Source: Duganella guangzhouensis (GTDB taxonomy: Bacteria; Pseudomonadota; Gammaproteobacteria; Burkholderiales; Burkholderiaceae_D). From it: 64,000 bases of DNA. The stretch is taken from assembly GCF_009674535.1 (NCBI RefSeq), contig NZ_WKJK01000001.1:186001-250000 (forward strand), written 5' to 3'. Below, one piece after another: positions 42,850 to 52,157 of the stretch; the first letter of the stretch is position 1, and every line of letters starts with the position of its first letter. The notes beneath the pieces were generated by a model, which was given only the letters and a program-made list of their open reading frames with translations, was not told the origin of the DNA and did no database searches. The position numbers were made by a program, and so were the translations under genes.

Positions 42850-43787
42850 AGGTGCTGATCACCGGCGCCAACGGCTTCGTCGGCCAGGCATTGGTGCGAC
42901 GCCTGCTGGAGTGCGGCGTGGACGGCAAGCAGGTCGAGGCACTGAGCCTGATGGACGTCGCGTTCGGCGCGGCCGGTTGGGATACGCGCGTACGCCGCTT
43001 CGGCGGCAGCATCGCCGACAGCAAACTGCTGGACAGCGTGTTCGAACAGCCGTATGACCTGATCTTCCATCTGGCCAGCATCCCCGGTGGTGCGGCCGAG
43101 CGCAATTATGAACTTGGCCTGGAAGTCAATCTGCAAGGAACGCTAGCGCTGCTGGAACGCAGCCGCCGCCAGGAAAAAGCGCCGGTGTTCGTCTTCGCCA
43201 GCACCATCGCCGTGTACGGCCATATGGGCGAGGGCGTCGACGATCACACGCCGATGGCGCCGCAGTTGAGCTATGGCGCCCACAAACTGGCCGGCGAGAT
43301 TCTGCTGAAAGACTACAGCCGCCGTGGCTGGGTCGATGGCCGCATCCTGCGCTTGCCGGGCATCGTGGCGCGGCCGCCGGTGCCGAATGGTCTGCTGTCA
43401 GCCTTCATGAGCGATATCTTTTGGCGGCTGTCGGCCGGCGAGCGTTTCCGCTGCCCGGTGTCGCCGCAGGCGGTGGCGTGGTGGATGTCGGTCGGCTGCT
43501 GCGTCGACAATTTCCTGCATGCGGCCACGCTGGCGCCGGAGCGCGCCGCTGAGCGCCGCGACTACACCTTGCCGGTGCTGCGCCTGACCATCGCGCAGGT
43601 GGTCGACGGTCTGGCCGAGCTGTATGGCGCTGACCGCCGCGATTGCATCGTCTACGAGCCGGATGAAGGGCTGGAAGCCGCCTTCGGCCGTCAGCCGCCG
43701 CTGGATGCCAGCGCGGCCGAAACGGCTGGCTTCCATCACGACGGCTCGATCATTGAATTGATACGCAACGCCTTGCGTTCACACTGA
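42846..43787 (+). CDS. NAD-dependent epimerase/dehydratase-family protein
   Basis: This 313-residue extended SDR has the N-terminal loop ITGANGFVGQALVRRLL (about 5-21), HLASIPGG, and the catalytic SYGAHK with Tyr and Lys (about 140-145). The overall form resembles D-erythronate dehydrogenase-type members more than nucleotide-sugar epimerases, but the substrate cannot be assigned. ATGA overlap with the FAH gene and a 15-base gap to the alpha/beta hydrolase gene place it in the middle of the catabolic operon, so oxidation of a hydroxy-acid intermediate is more likely than cell-wall sugar synthesis. Confidence 0.82.
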   Translation: MKVLITGANGFVGQALVRRLLECGVDGKQVEALSLMDVAFGAAGWDTRVRRFGGSIADSKLLDSVFEQPYDLIFHLASIPGGAAERNYELGLEVNLQGTLALLERSRRQEKAPVFVFASTIAVYGHMGEGVDDHTPMAPQLSYGAHKLAGEILLKDYSRRGWVDGRILRLPGIVARPPVPNGLLSAFMSDIFWRLSAGERFRCPVSPQAVAWWMSVGCCVDNFLHAATLAPERAAERRDYTLPVLRLTIAQVVDGLAELYGADRRDCIVYEPDEGLEAAFGRQPPLDASAAETAGFHHDGSIIELIRNALRSH

Positions 43788-43802
43788 ATAGGAAACCACA
43801 GC

Positions 43803-44975
43803 ATGTCGATGTTCCAATACTTCCCTACCAATTACGTCTGGAGCCTGGCGGTCAACGCCGCGCTTGAAAGCGGTGGCCGCATCGGCGAAATCGATGAAGT
43901 CTGCCGTCCGTTGCGCGATCTGGCCACGCAGGGCGACGATCCTGGCACCGAAGCCTTTTTCCAGGCTTGGGTAAGCATGGGCGAGAAGCTGGTGGCGCTG
44001 GCCGAGGAAGACAAGGCCGAAGGCCATTTCTTCAGCGCTGGCGAGAAGCTGGACCGAGCGGTGCAGTACTTCGCCTGCGCCGAACGGATGCAGGCGCACA
44101 GCTTCGCGCCGCGCAAGGCGCTTTACAGCCGCTATGTGGCGTTGTTCCAGCAAGCGCAGGATCTGATGGGCGCGCGCTGGGAGCGGGTGGAGATCCCTTA
44201 CGGCGACGAGCATCTGGCCGGTGTGCTGTTCCACGCGGACGGCAAGGCTGAGCGCCAGCCGTTGATGTTGTGCGTGAATGGCCTGGACAGCACCAAGGAG
44301 ATGCTGGCCCGCACGCAGATCACGCGCCAGCTGAACCAGCGCGGCATCGCCTGTCTGTACCTCGACCAGCCAGGCACCGGCGAGGCGCTGCGCCTGCACG
44401 ACATGCCGGCGATGGTCAACAGCGAGGTATGGGCCAGCAAGGTGGTGGATTATCTGGAGGCCCGCACCGACGTTGATCCGAAACGCATCGGCATGATGGG
44501 CGTGTCGCTGGGCGGTTACTACACGCCGCGCGCGGTGGCCTTCGAGCCGCGCTTCGCGATCGGTGCGGTGTGGGGCGCCAACCATAACTGGGGAGAAATG
44601 CAGAAGCGCCGCTTGCTGCGCGAGGGCGAAAATCCAGTGCCGCACTACTGGGAGCACGTGCGCTGGGTATGGGGCGCGGACAATATGGACGACTTCATGG
44701 CCAAGGCCGAGCAGATCCACCTGAACGGCATTCTTGATCGCGTGCGGGTGCCTTTCCTGGTCACGCACGGTGAGCAAGATCGCCAGATTCCGCTGGAGTA
44801 CGCGCACCAGACCTATGACCAGTTGGTGAATAGCCCGCAGCGCAAGCTGAAGATCTTCACCGACCGCGAAGGCGGCGTGCACCACGTCAGCCTGGACAAC
44901 ATGGCCAACGCCGGCGCCTTCATCGCCGACTGGATCGCCGGCCAGTTGGGCGGCAAGCTCGGTCCAGCTGTCTGA
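43803..44975 (+). CDS. Alpha/beta hydrolase, C-C bond hydrolase-like
   Basis: A 390-residue hydrolase. An N-terminal helical domain (about 1-120) precedes a catalytic domain with nucleophile S235 in GVSLGGYY, an oxyanion-type NGLDSTKE (about 157-164), and the catalytic His near 360 in GVHHVS. This two-domain build resembles 2,6-dihydroxypseudooxynicotine hydrolase, which cuts an aryl-ketone C-C bond. It could therefore release a phenylpropanoid or aromatic acid from a diketone intermediate, which would suit flavonoid breakdown. The gene ends 7 bases before a LysR gene. Confidence 0.82.
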   Translation: MSMFQYFPTNYVWSLAVNAALESGGRIGEIDEVCRPLRDLATQGDDPGTEAFFQAWVSMGEKLVALAEEDKAEGHFFSAGEKLDRAVQYFACAERMQAHSFAPRKALYSRYVALFQQAQDLMGARWERVEIPYGDEHLAGVLFHADGKAERQPLMLCVNGLDSTKEMLARTQITRQLNQRGIACLYLDQPGTGEALRLHDMPAMVNSEVWASKVVDYLEARTDVDPKRIGMMGVSLGGYYTPRAVAFEPRFAIGAVWGANHNWGEMQKRRLLREGENPVPHYWEHVRWVWGADNMDDFMAKAEQIHLNGILDRVRVPFLVTHGEQDRQIPLEYAHQTYDQLVNSPQRKLKIFTDREGGVHHVSLDNMANAGAFIADWIAGQLGGKLGPAV

Positions 44976-44982
44976 TCCTGCC

Positions 44983-45894
44983 ATGCGCCGCCATAAGCTG
45001 GATCTGAACCTGCTGTTGTCGCTGCGCGAGCTGCTGATCGAGAAAAGCGTAACCAAGGCGGGCGACAATATGTGCGTCACGCAGTCCTCGATGAGCGGCA
45101 TTCTGGCGCGGCTGCGCGACTATTTTGGCGATCCGCTGATTGTCGCCGTGGGCCGCCGCATGGAGTTGACCGAGTTGGGCGCCAGCCTGGTGGAGCCGGT
45201 CAACGATTTGCTGGTACGGATCGACGCCACGCTTAGCGTGCGGCCGGGCTTCGATCCGGTCACCAGCAAGCGGCATTTCAAGATCATCGCTTCCGATTAT
45301 GTGGCGACTGTGCTGATGCTGGAGGTGCTGCGTGCGGTGAACGCGGAAGCCAATGGCGTCACCATCGAGCTGCAACATCCTAGCGAGGATGCGTCCGAGC
45401 GGCTGGAGGCGGGGGAGGTGGATTTCATCATCACGCCGCAGCAGCTCAGCTCCGGCAAGCATATGTCGCGCGTGATGTTTGAGGACAGCTACAGCATTGT
45501 GGTCGACCGCGAGCATCCGGAAATTGGCGACACCATCACGCTGGAGCAGTATTTCCGGCTGCGGCATGCGATGTTTCATCAGCAGGGCGTGGCGCTGGTG
45601 GAGAACTGGTTTGCCGAACACCATGGCGATCAGCGTCAGATTGAAGTGATCACGCATACCTTCAGTTTGCTACCGTTCGCGGTGGCCGGGACGCGGCTGA
45701 TCGCCACCATGCATACGCGGCTGGCGCAGCGCTATCTGCCGGTGCTGCCGGTGAAACTGGTGCGGCCGCTGTTTGCGATTCCGACTGTGATCGAAGTGCT
45801 GCAATGGCATAACCATCGCGATGCGGATCTGGGCAACCAATGGCTGCGGCAGAAGATTATCGCAGCGGCGCAGTCGCTGCCGCCGCTGGCCTGA
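44983..45894 (+). CDS. NodD-like LysR regulator at the end of the catabolic operon
   Basis: This 303-residue LysR protein begins MRRHKLDLNLLLSLRELLIEKSVTKAG and has FKIIASDYVATVLMLEVL at the start of the effector domain. It is closely similar to the LysR genes at 45901 and 32984. It is the last gene of the plus-strand operon (7 bases after the hydrolase) and its 3' end faces the next LysR gene with a six-base gap, so two related regulators are arranged tail to tail. It may report pathway flux or control the second TonB system. Confidence 0.9.
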   Translation: MRRHKLDLNLLLSLRELLIEKSVTKAGDNMCVTQSSMSGILARLRDYFGDPLIVAVGRRMELTELGASLVEPVNDLLVRIDATLSVRPGFDPVTSKRHFKIIASDYVATVLMLEVLRAVNAEANGVTIELQHPSEDASERLEAGEVDFIITPQQLSSGKHMSRVMFEDSYSIVVDREHPEIGDTITLEQYFRLRHAMFHQQGVALVENWFAEHHGDQRQIEVITHTFSLLPFAVAGTRLIATMHTRLAQRYLPVLPVKLVRPLFAIPTVIEVLQWHNHRDADLGNQWLRQKIIAAAQSLPPLA

Positions 45895-45900
45895 TCGACC

Positions 45901-46815
45901 TTACACCAGCGGCAGCAGCGGCATGGCGCGCGCGCAGGCGATGATTTTCTCGCGCAGCCAGATGCTGCCCGGGTCCATGTCGCGATAGCGATGCCACTGC
46001 AGCAGATTGACGAAGCGCGGCACGTCGAAATCCAGACGCACCATGCGCACTTCCTGCTGCTCGCAGGCGCGCACTGCCAGCCGCGTATGCAGCGTGGCGA
46101 CGCGGTTGGTGCTGGCCACCAGGTGCGGCAGCAGGCCGAAATGGCTGACCGTCACTTCGCGCCGGCGCGTGCCGTGTGTCTTGGCGAACCAGCGCTCAAA
46201 CAGCGGCAAACCATTCTGCTGGAACGCGACATGGCCTTGCGCCAGATACTGCTCTATGGTCAGCGCGTCGCCCACTTCCTTGTTATCGCGCGCCACCACG
46301 GCGTGGAAGGTATCTTCAAACAGCACTTCGGATGGGTGGTCTTCCAACAGCAGTCCCACCGGCGAGATATGGAAATCCAGTTCGCCGGCTTCCAGATCGG
46401 CGCCGGTGAAATCGCTGGGCTGGCGGATCTCCACCGTCACGCCGGGCGCCTCGGTGTTCAGCTGGCGCAGCACTTCGGTCAGCAGTACCACGACCGTGTA
46501 ATCCGACGCCACCACCGAGAAATGACGGTGCGAGGTCTCCGGAATAAATTCGGGACGCGAGGCCAGCGTCGAATCCACCTGCACCAGCAAGTCGTTGACG
46601 CGGCCAACCAGGCTTTCCGCGAGTGGGGTCAGCTCCATGCGCCGGCCCACCGGCACGATCAGCGGATCGTTAAAGAATTCGCGCAGACGCGCCAGAATGC
46701 CGCTCATCGCGGACTGCGTGACGTGCAGCGAGTCGCCGGCGCGCGTGACATTTTTTTCCACCAGCAGGGCGCGCAGCGCGGGCAACAGATTGAGGTCGAG
46801 TCGGTTATATCGCAT
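45901..46815 (-). CDS. NodD-like LysR regulator, divergent from the SMP-30 lactonase gene
   Basis: A 304-residue LysR protein starting MRYNRLDLNLLPALRALLVEKNVTRAG. The effector domain begins FSVVASDYTVVVLLTEVL. The frame extends to 46899, but the family N-terminus fixes the start at 46815. It is divergent from the lactonase gene at 46947 across 131 bases, which contain the 8-bp palindrome GTGTACAC (46824-46831). The most probable role is control of the lactonase-TonB-nitroreductase-malic enzyme run. It shares strong similarity with the neighbouring LysR at 44983, so duplication is likely. Confidence 0.9.
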   Translation of the reverse strand: MRYNRLDLNLLPALRALLVEKNVTRAGDSLHVTQSAMSGILARLREFFNDPLIVPVGRRMELTPLAESLVGRVNDLLVQVDSTLASRPEFIPETSHRHFSVVASDYTVVVLLTEVLRQLNTEAPGVTVEIRQPSDFTGADLEAGELDFHISPVGLLLEDHPSEVLFEDTFHAVVARDNKEVGDALTIEQYLAQGHVAFQQNGLPLFERWFAKTHGTRRREVTVSHFGLLPHLVASTNRVATLHTRLAVRACEQQEVRMVRLDFDVPRFVNLLQWHRYRDMDPGSIWLREKIIACARAMPLLPLV

Positions 46816-46946
46816 GGCCGTTAGTGTACACAGGTGTGGCGGCTCAGGCATTAATTTGCAAGATACCAGCCATGGTGCGATTCGATTTGTGGCCGTCATG
46901 GCACAGCCTTAGCATGGCTGCACTGTTCCAACACTGAATCGAGTCC

Positions 46947-47975
46947 ATGACAAACTATATCAATCCACTGGTCGGCTGGGAGGTTGACCGCAGCACCATC
47001 AAGACCATCGGCACCGATCTGCGCCGCCCTGAATGCATCCTCGCTGAACGCGACGGCACGCTATGGTCGGCCGATGCGCGCGGCGGCGTGATGCGCATCG
47101 GCGCCGATGGCAGCCAGCAGCTGATCGCGCAGAACGCCGAGGGTGGCCTGGGCGCGGACGCCACGCCGGAACAGCTGATCCTGGGCGGCACGCTGCCAAA
47201 TGGCCTGGCGTTCGACCGCGCGGGCAATATCCTGATCGCCAATTTCGGCACCGACGCGATTGAACTGATGTCGCGCGATGGCCGTTCGCGCACGCTGTAC
47301 GACAGCATCGATGGTCAGCCGCTGGGCAAGACCAACTTTGTGCTGAGCGATAGCCGTGGACGCATCTGGTTCACCGTTACCACCCGCATGGTGCCGTGGA
47401 CGAAATCGATCAATGAGAAAACCGCCGATGGTTATGTGGGCCTGATCGACGACAAGGGCATCCGCATCGTGGCCGACGGTTTTGTCGGCACCAACGAAAT
47501 CCGCTTTGACGCCAACGAAGAATGGCTGTACGTGGTGGAGACCAACGCCCGCCGCATCTCGCGCCTGCGCGTGCACGACGATGGCAGCCTGACCGAGCGC
47601 GAGATTTTCGGCCCGTCCAACCTGGGCGGCACGCCGGACGGCTTTGCTTTCGACAGTTTCGGCAATCTTTGGGTGACGCTGGTGATGACCGAGCGCCTGA
47701 TTGCGATCACGCCATCCGGCGCGGTACTGACCTTGCTGGATGATGGCAATCCAGCCGCCGTCAAAGCTTACGATGAACACTTTTACGCCGGCACCATGAG
47801 TCCCGACGTGATGGCGGCCTGCAAAGGCACGATCGCACCGTGGATGGCCAGCATCACCTTCGGCGGCCCGGACCTGAAGACGGTCTACCTGGGCAGCTTG
47901 ATGGGCACGACGATTCCGTATTTCCGCTCGCCGGTGGCGGGGCTGGCTTTGCCGCACTGGCACGGTCGGGTATAA
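46947..47975 (+). CDS. SMP-30/gluconolactonase-family protein
   Basis: This 342-residue beta-propeller protein has repeated blade segments such as RPECILAERDGTLWSADARGG, LPNGLAFDRAGNILIANFGTD and GGTPDGFAFDSFGNLWVTLVM, which place metal-binding Glu, Asn and Asp residues at the blade openings. There is no signal peptide, so it is cytoplasmic. Family members hydrolyse lactones. Here it could open a lactone made from a ring-cleaved product. It is divergent from a NodD-like LysR and followed 44 bases later by a TonB receptor gene. Confidence 0.85.
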   Translation: MTNYINPLVGWEVDRSTIKTIGTDLRRPECILAERDGTLWSADARGGVMRIGADGSQQLIAQNAEGGLGADATPEQLILGGTLPNGLAFDRAGNILIANFGTDAIELMSRDGRSRTLYDSIDGQPLGKTNFVLSDSRGRIWFTVTTRMVPWTKSINEKTADGYVGLIDDKGIRIVADGFVGTNEIRFDANEEWLYVVETNARRISRLRVHDDGSLTEREIFGPSNLGGTPDGFAFDSFGNLWVTLVMTERLIAITPSGAVLTLLDDGNPAAVKAYDEHFYAGTMSPDVMAACKGTIAPWMASITFGGPDLKTVYLGSLMGTTIPYFRSPVAGLALPHWHGRV

Positions 47976-48019
47976 GAACACACCGGTATCAAAAATTAAA
48001 AACACAAGAGGAGACAAAA

Positions 48020-50308
48020 ATGCCAAACCTGAAAAAAACCACCTTGTCCTGCGCTATCGCCGCCATCGCCGGCGGCAGCATGGCGCCGCTGTGGGCGCAA
48101 AGCGACAAAGAGCAGGGACCTAAAATCGAGGAAGTCGTCATCACCGCGCAAAAGCGTACCGAACGCCTGAAGGATGCGCCGGTGGCGGCGTCCGTGCTGT
48201 CGGCCGATAGCATCGCACGCAGCAACGCCAGCGAGATCAGTGACCTGAATAACCTGGTGCCGTCGGTGCAGTTAAAGGGATCGTTCAACGGCCGCGTGCC
48301 GATGTCGATGCGTGGCGTTTCCACCAACGCCAACGAGGCCGCGATTGGTCTGACTTCGGGCGTGTCGATCATGATCGACGGCGTGCCGGTGCCGTCCGAT
48401 TCCACCGCCGCCAACGAGTTACAGGACATTCAGCGGGTCGAGGTGCTGAAAGGGCCGCAGGCCACGCTGGGCGGCCGCACCGCGTCGGCTGGTGTCATCA
48501 ACCTGGTGACCAAGAAACCGAGCGATACCTTCCTCGGCTCGGCCACCGCCAGCGTCACTAACGACAATGAGCGCAAGGCCAATGTGTATGTCTCCGGCCC
48601 GCTGGCCGATATGCTCAGTTACAGCCTGTCTGCTTACTCCAGCCACCGCGAATATCCGATCAAGAATCTGTACAACGGCGAGAACAGCCAGTCGGTAGGG
48701 CGCGGCCTGCGCGCCAAGTTACTGTTCAGTCCAACCAAGGATCTCGATTTGACGCTGAGCGCGCGCGTGGCGGAAAACGAATCGCGCGGCGGCACCTTCG
48801 TCTACCAATATCTGACGCCGGGCGTGACGATCTTGAACGTGCCTGGCTTCCTCGGTCAGGCCGACCTGTTCCCGGGCGTGAATATCCATTACGGGAATAT
48901 GGACTACAACTCGCCGGTAACGCAGATGGGGCAGAAGAATCAGGACCGTGACTTGTCGCTGAATATCGATTACCGCCTCGGTGACTACACGCTCAGCTCC
49001 ACCACCGCGTATCAGCGCGAGATACAGCATTACATTCAGGACGTGCCGGTGGTGTCGCAGTACTTCTTCAATATCCTGACTGGCGGTTCGGCGCCGCCGT
49101 TCTACAACTACGGCAGCTTCTACGCCGCGCCGCGTTCGGTGTCGCAGGAGCTGAAGATCGCATCGCCGCTGAATCAGCCGGTCAGCTATGTGGCCGGTCT
49201 GTTTTACTCGAACGTCACCGTGCCGCATCGCCGCGTGCGCGACTGGGTGGCCAATCCGCTGGATCTGACGCAGAAATCGGTCAGCAAGACCACCGACCTG
49301 TATGGCCGCGCCACCTGGGCCGTGTCGCCCACCACGTCGGTGATCACCGGCCTGCGGGTGAACTACGACCAGCTGTCCTATACCTACGCCGAAGCGGACA
49401 GCAACTGCCCCGGATGCTATAGCTCGGGCAGCGACAGCTCCACCAGTTGGGTGGGCGATATCGGCTTGCGTCAGCGTCTGGCTGGCGACAACATGGTGTA
49501 CGCGACCTATTCGCGCGGTTACAAGCCGCGCGTCTACAACATGGCCGATACGCTGAAGTCCAACGCGGCGCTGAAACCGGTGGACAAGGAGAACATCGAT
49601 CACTTTGAACTGGGCTCCAAGTCCAGCTTCCTGAACCGCCGCCTGACGCTGAACACGGCGCTGTTCAACACCACCTACAAGGGCTTCCAGGTACAGACCT
49701 TCGATAACTCGCAGCTGATCGCACCGGCCATCTTGAGCAATGCCGGCAAGGCGCGCACGCGTGGCCTGGAACTGGATGCGGCACTGGCGGCCACCAGCGA
49801 CACCAAGCTGACCGTGTCGGCCGCGTTCATCGACGCCAAATTCCTGCGCTACGAAGGCGCGCCATGCTACGGCGGTCAGACCGTGGCCGAAGGCTGTGTG
49901 ACGGACGCCAGCGGTAACAGCACCCAGGACTTGTCCGGTAAGCCGCTGCCTGACTCGCCACGCACCAAGATCACCCTGGGCGCCGAGCACTATATCGCTC
50001 TCGGTTCCTACGGTCTGACGCTGAACGGCACTTATGCGTGGCGCAGCGCGGCGCGCATGCAGGCCAACCAGAATCCGTACACCAATCAGCCATCTTTCGG
50101 CATTTTGAACTTGAACGCCACGCTGTCGCCGGAAGATGGCAAATACTCGCTGTCGCTGTTCGTCAACAACGTCACCAACCGCTTCTATCTGGTGAATGCC
50201 GAGGACTTCTTCAGCGCGATCTATGGATCGCAAGCCAATGCCGTAATCGGCCAGCCGGCACGCGATGCGCAGCGCTATGCAGGTCTGCGTTTCACTTATA
50301 ACTTCTAG
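48020..50308 (+). CDS. TonB-dependent outer-membrane receptor (second)
   Basis: A 762-residue receptor with a signal peptide (ending near LWAQ), a TonB box-like EEVVITAQKR near residue 37, a plug with VEVLKGPQATLGGRTASAGVINLVTKKP (about 143-170), and a barrel ending in YAGLRFTYNF with the terminal Phe. The frame opens upstream at 47840, but AGGAGAC before the ATG at 48020 and the signal peptide decide the start. It belongs to the broad group that takes up plant and aromatic compounds. Together with the receptor at 28351 it gives the cluster two outer-membrane uptake routes, one in each regulatory arm. Confidence 0.92.
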   Translation: MPNLKKTTLSCAIAAIAGGSMAPLWAQSDKEQGPKIEEVVITAQKRTERLKDAPVAASVLSADSIARSNASEISDLNNLVPSVQLKGSFNGRVPMSMRGVSTNANEAAIGLTSGVSIMIDGVPVPSDSTAANELQDIQRVEVLKGPQATLGGRTASAGVINLVTKKPSDTFLGSATASVTNDNERKANVYVSGPLADMLSYSLSAYSSHREYPIKNLYNGENSQSVGRGLRAKLLFSPTKDLDLTLSARVAENESRGGTFVYQYLTPGVTILNVPGFLGQADLFPGVNIHYGNMDYNSPVTQMGQKNQDRDLSLNIDYRLGDYTLSSTTAYQREIQHYIQDVPVVSQYFFNILTGGSAPPFYNYGSFYAAPRSVSQELKIASPLNQPVSYVAGLFYSNVTVPHRRVRDWVANPLDLTQKSVSKTTDLYGRATWAVSPTTSVITGLRVNYDQLSYTYAEADSNCPGCYSSGSDSSTSWVGDIGLRQRLAGDNMVYATYSRGYKPRVYNMADTLKSNAALKPVDKENIDHFELGSKSSFLNRRLTLNTALFNTTYKGFQVQTFDNSQLIAPAILSNAGKARTRGLELDAALAATSDTKLTVSAAFIDAKFLRYEGAPCYGGQTVAEGCVTDASGNSTQDLSGKPLPDSPRTKITLGAEHYIALGSYGLTLNGTYAWRSAARMQANQNPYTNQPSFGILNLNATLSPEDGKYSLSLFVNNVTNRFYLVNAEDFFSAIYGSQANAVIGQPARDAQRYAGLRFTYNF

Positions 50309-50315
50309 GAGCAAC

Positions 50316-50969
50316 ATGAATATTCTCGCCGCTGCCTTGCAGCGCTACGCCGTCAAGGCTTACGATCCCGCGCGCTTTGTGCCGGAGCAGACCATGCACC
50401 AGATCTATGAGCTGTTGCGCTGCACGCCTTCGTCGGTGAATTCGCAGCCCTGGCATTTCATCGCCTCCGTCACGCCGGAAGGCAAGGCGCGGCTGCTGAA
50501 GGGCGTACAGGGTGGGTTCAGTTTCAACGAACCCAAGGTCCGCAATGCCTCGCATGTGGTGCTGCTGTGCGTTCGCAAGGGCGCCGATCCGCAGCATCTG
50601 CGCGACGTATTGGAGCAGGAGCAGCGCGAGGGGCGCTTTGTCGACGAGCTGGCGCAAGCCGCGCAGGACAAGGCACGACAGGGCTATTTCGCGCTGCGGC
50701 GCGACGTACACGGCGATTTGCCGGCGTGGATGGAGAAGCAGGTCTATATCGCGCTTGGCACGGTGCTGCTGGGCGCCGCCGCGCTGGGCGTGGATGCGAC
50801 GCCGATGGAAGGCATCGACAAGGCGGCGCTGGATGCGGAGTTCGGGCTGGCGGCGCAGGGGGGGGCCAGCGTGGCCATGGTGTGCTTCGGCTACCGCTCG
50901 CCGGACGATGCCAATGGCCGTTTGCCGAAGTCGCGCCTGTCGCAGGCGCAGGTGTTTACCTTTGTTTGA
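50316..50969 (+). CDS. Nitroreductase-family flavoprotein
   Basis: This 217-residue FMN protein has the nitroreductase pattern RYAVKAYDP at the start, CTPSSVNSQPWHFI (about 35-48) for FMN binding, and GTVLLGAAALGVDATPMEGID (about 149-169). It is close to NfsB in form. Such enzymes reduce nitro groups, quinones or enones. In a polyphenol cluster, quinone or C=C reduction is more probable than nitro reduction. It follows the TonB gene by seven bases with an AGGAGCAAC site and precedes the malic enzyme by 10 bases. Confidence 0.88.
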   Translation: MNILAAALQRYAVKAYDPARFVPEQTMHQIYELLRCTPSSVNSQPWHFIASVTPEGKARLLKGVQGGFSFNEPKVRNASHVVLLCVRKGADPQHLRDVLEQEQREGRFVDELAQAAQDKARQGYFALRRDVHGDLPAWMEKQVYIALGTVLLGAAALGVDATPMEGIDKAALDAEFGLAAQGGASVAMVCFGYRSPDDANGRLPKSRLSQAQVFTFV

Positions 50970-50979
50970 GGAGCGGCCG

Positions 50980-52155
50980 ATGAATCAGTTCGAGCAGGAA
51001 GCATTGGCTTATCACGCGGCAGCGCCGGCCGGCAAGGTGGCGCTGCAAATCACCAAGGACGTTAATACGGCGGCCGATCTGGCGTTGGCATATTCGCCCG
51101 GCGTGGCGGTGCCGTGCCTGGCGATCCGCGACAATCCGGAGGCCGCGTTGAAATATACCGCCAAGGGCAATCTGGTGGCGGTCATCACCAACGGCACGGC
51201 GGTGCTGGGGCTGGGCGATATCGGCGCGCTGGCCGCCAAGCCGGTGATGGAAGGGAAGGCGGTGCTGTTCAAGAAGTTTGCCAATATCGATGCGGTGGAT
51301 CTGGAGATCGACGAGCGCGATCCGGACAAGCTGGTGGAAATCATCGCGGCTTTGCATCCCAGCTTTGGCGGCATCAACCTGGAAGATATCAAGGCGCCGG
51401 AGTGCTTTGAGATCGAGCGGCGGCTGAACGAGCGGCTACCGATTCCGGTGTTCCATGATGATCAGCATGGCACCGCCATCGTGGTCGGCGCAGGCCTGCT
51501 GAACGCATTGGCGTTGACCGGCAGGCAGGCGAGCGACATCCGCGTGGTCTGTTCCGGCGCCGGCGCGGCGGCCATGGCCTGTCTGGAGATGCTGGTGCAG
51601 CTGGGCGTGCGGCGCGAGCAGATTTACGTCTGCGACAGCAAAGGGCTGCTGACCACGCGCCGCAGTCTGAGCGCGGAGAAGGAAGTCTGGGCGCAGGATA
51701 CGGAACTGCACACGCTGGCGCAAGCCATCGTTGGCGCCGACGTGTTCCTCGGCCTGTCCGGCCCCGGCGTGCTGACGCAGACCGATGTGATGCAGATGGC
51801 CGATGAACCGATCATCTTCACGCTGGCCAATCCGGAGCCGGAGCTGCGGCCGGAGCTGGTGCGCGAGGTGGCGCCACGCGCCATCATCGCCACCGGGCGC
51901 TCGGACTATCCGAACCAGATCAATAACGCGCTGTGTTTCCCGTATCTGTTCCGCGCCGCGCTGGATTGCGGCGCCCGCACCATCAACCAGGCGATGAAGC
52001 TGGCCTGTGTGCGGGCGATTGCGGAACTGGCGCGCAATTCGCCGGAGTTCGGCCCCGGCGCCATCGTGCCGGAACTGCTGGACCCGCGCCTGCTGGCGAC
52101 GGTCTGTCCAGCAGTGGTGGCGGCCGCGCGCGCCAGCGGCGTGGCGCATCGATAA
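50980..52155 (+). CDS. Malic enzyme, short form without phosphotransacetylase domain
   Basis: This 391-residue enzyme converts malate to pyruvate and CO2 with NAD(P). Y38 in LALAYSPGV and K93 in [10 protein letters not shown] are the catalytic pair. The metal-binding E135-D136 and D160-D161 are in NLEDI and [24 protein letters not shown] is the dinucleotide loop. It lacks the C-terminal phosphotransacetylase-like half of MaeB (about 750 residues). The start at 50980 follows GAGGAGCGGCCG; the frame further upstream is an overlap with the nitroreductase gene. It ends two bases before the convergent exporter gene. It may handle C4 acids released by ring degradation or by tartrate use. Confidence 0.9.
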   Translation: MNQFEQEALAYHAAAPAGKVALQITKDVNTAADLALAYSPGVAVPCLAIRDNPEAALKYTAKGNLVAVITNGTAVLGLGDIGALAAKPVMEGKAVLFKKFANIDAVDLEIDERDPDKLVEIIAALHPSFGGINLEDIKAPECFEIERRLNERLPIPVFHDDQHGTAIVVGAGLLNALALTGRQASDIRVVCSGAGAAAMACLEMLVQLGVRREQIYVCDSKGLLTTRRSLSAEKEVWAQDTELHTLAQAIVGADVFLGLSGPGVLTQTDVMQMADEPIIFTLANPEPELRPELVREVAPRAIIATGRSDYPNQINNALCFPYLFRAALDCGARTINQAMKLACVRAIAELARNSPEFGPGAIVPELLDPRLLATVCPAVVAAARASGVAHR

Positions 52156-52157
52156 GC

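Noticed and set aside
46824..46831. GTGTACAC palindrome as a firm operator
   Set aside because: Only 8 bp and a single copy; recorded under the LysR entry but too short to list as a site.
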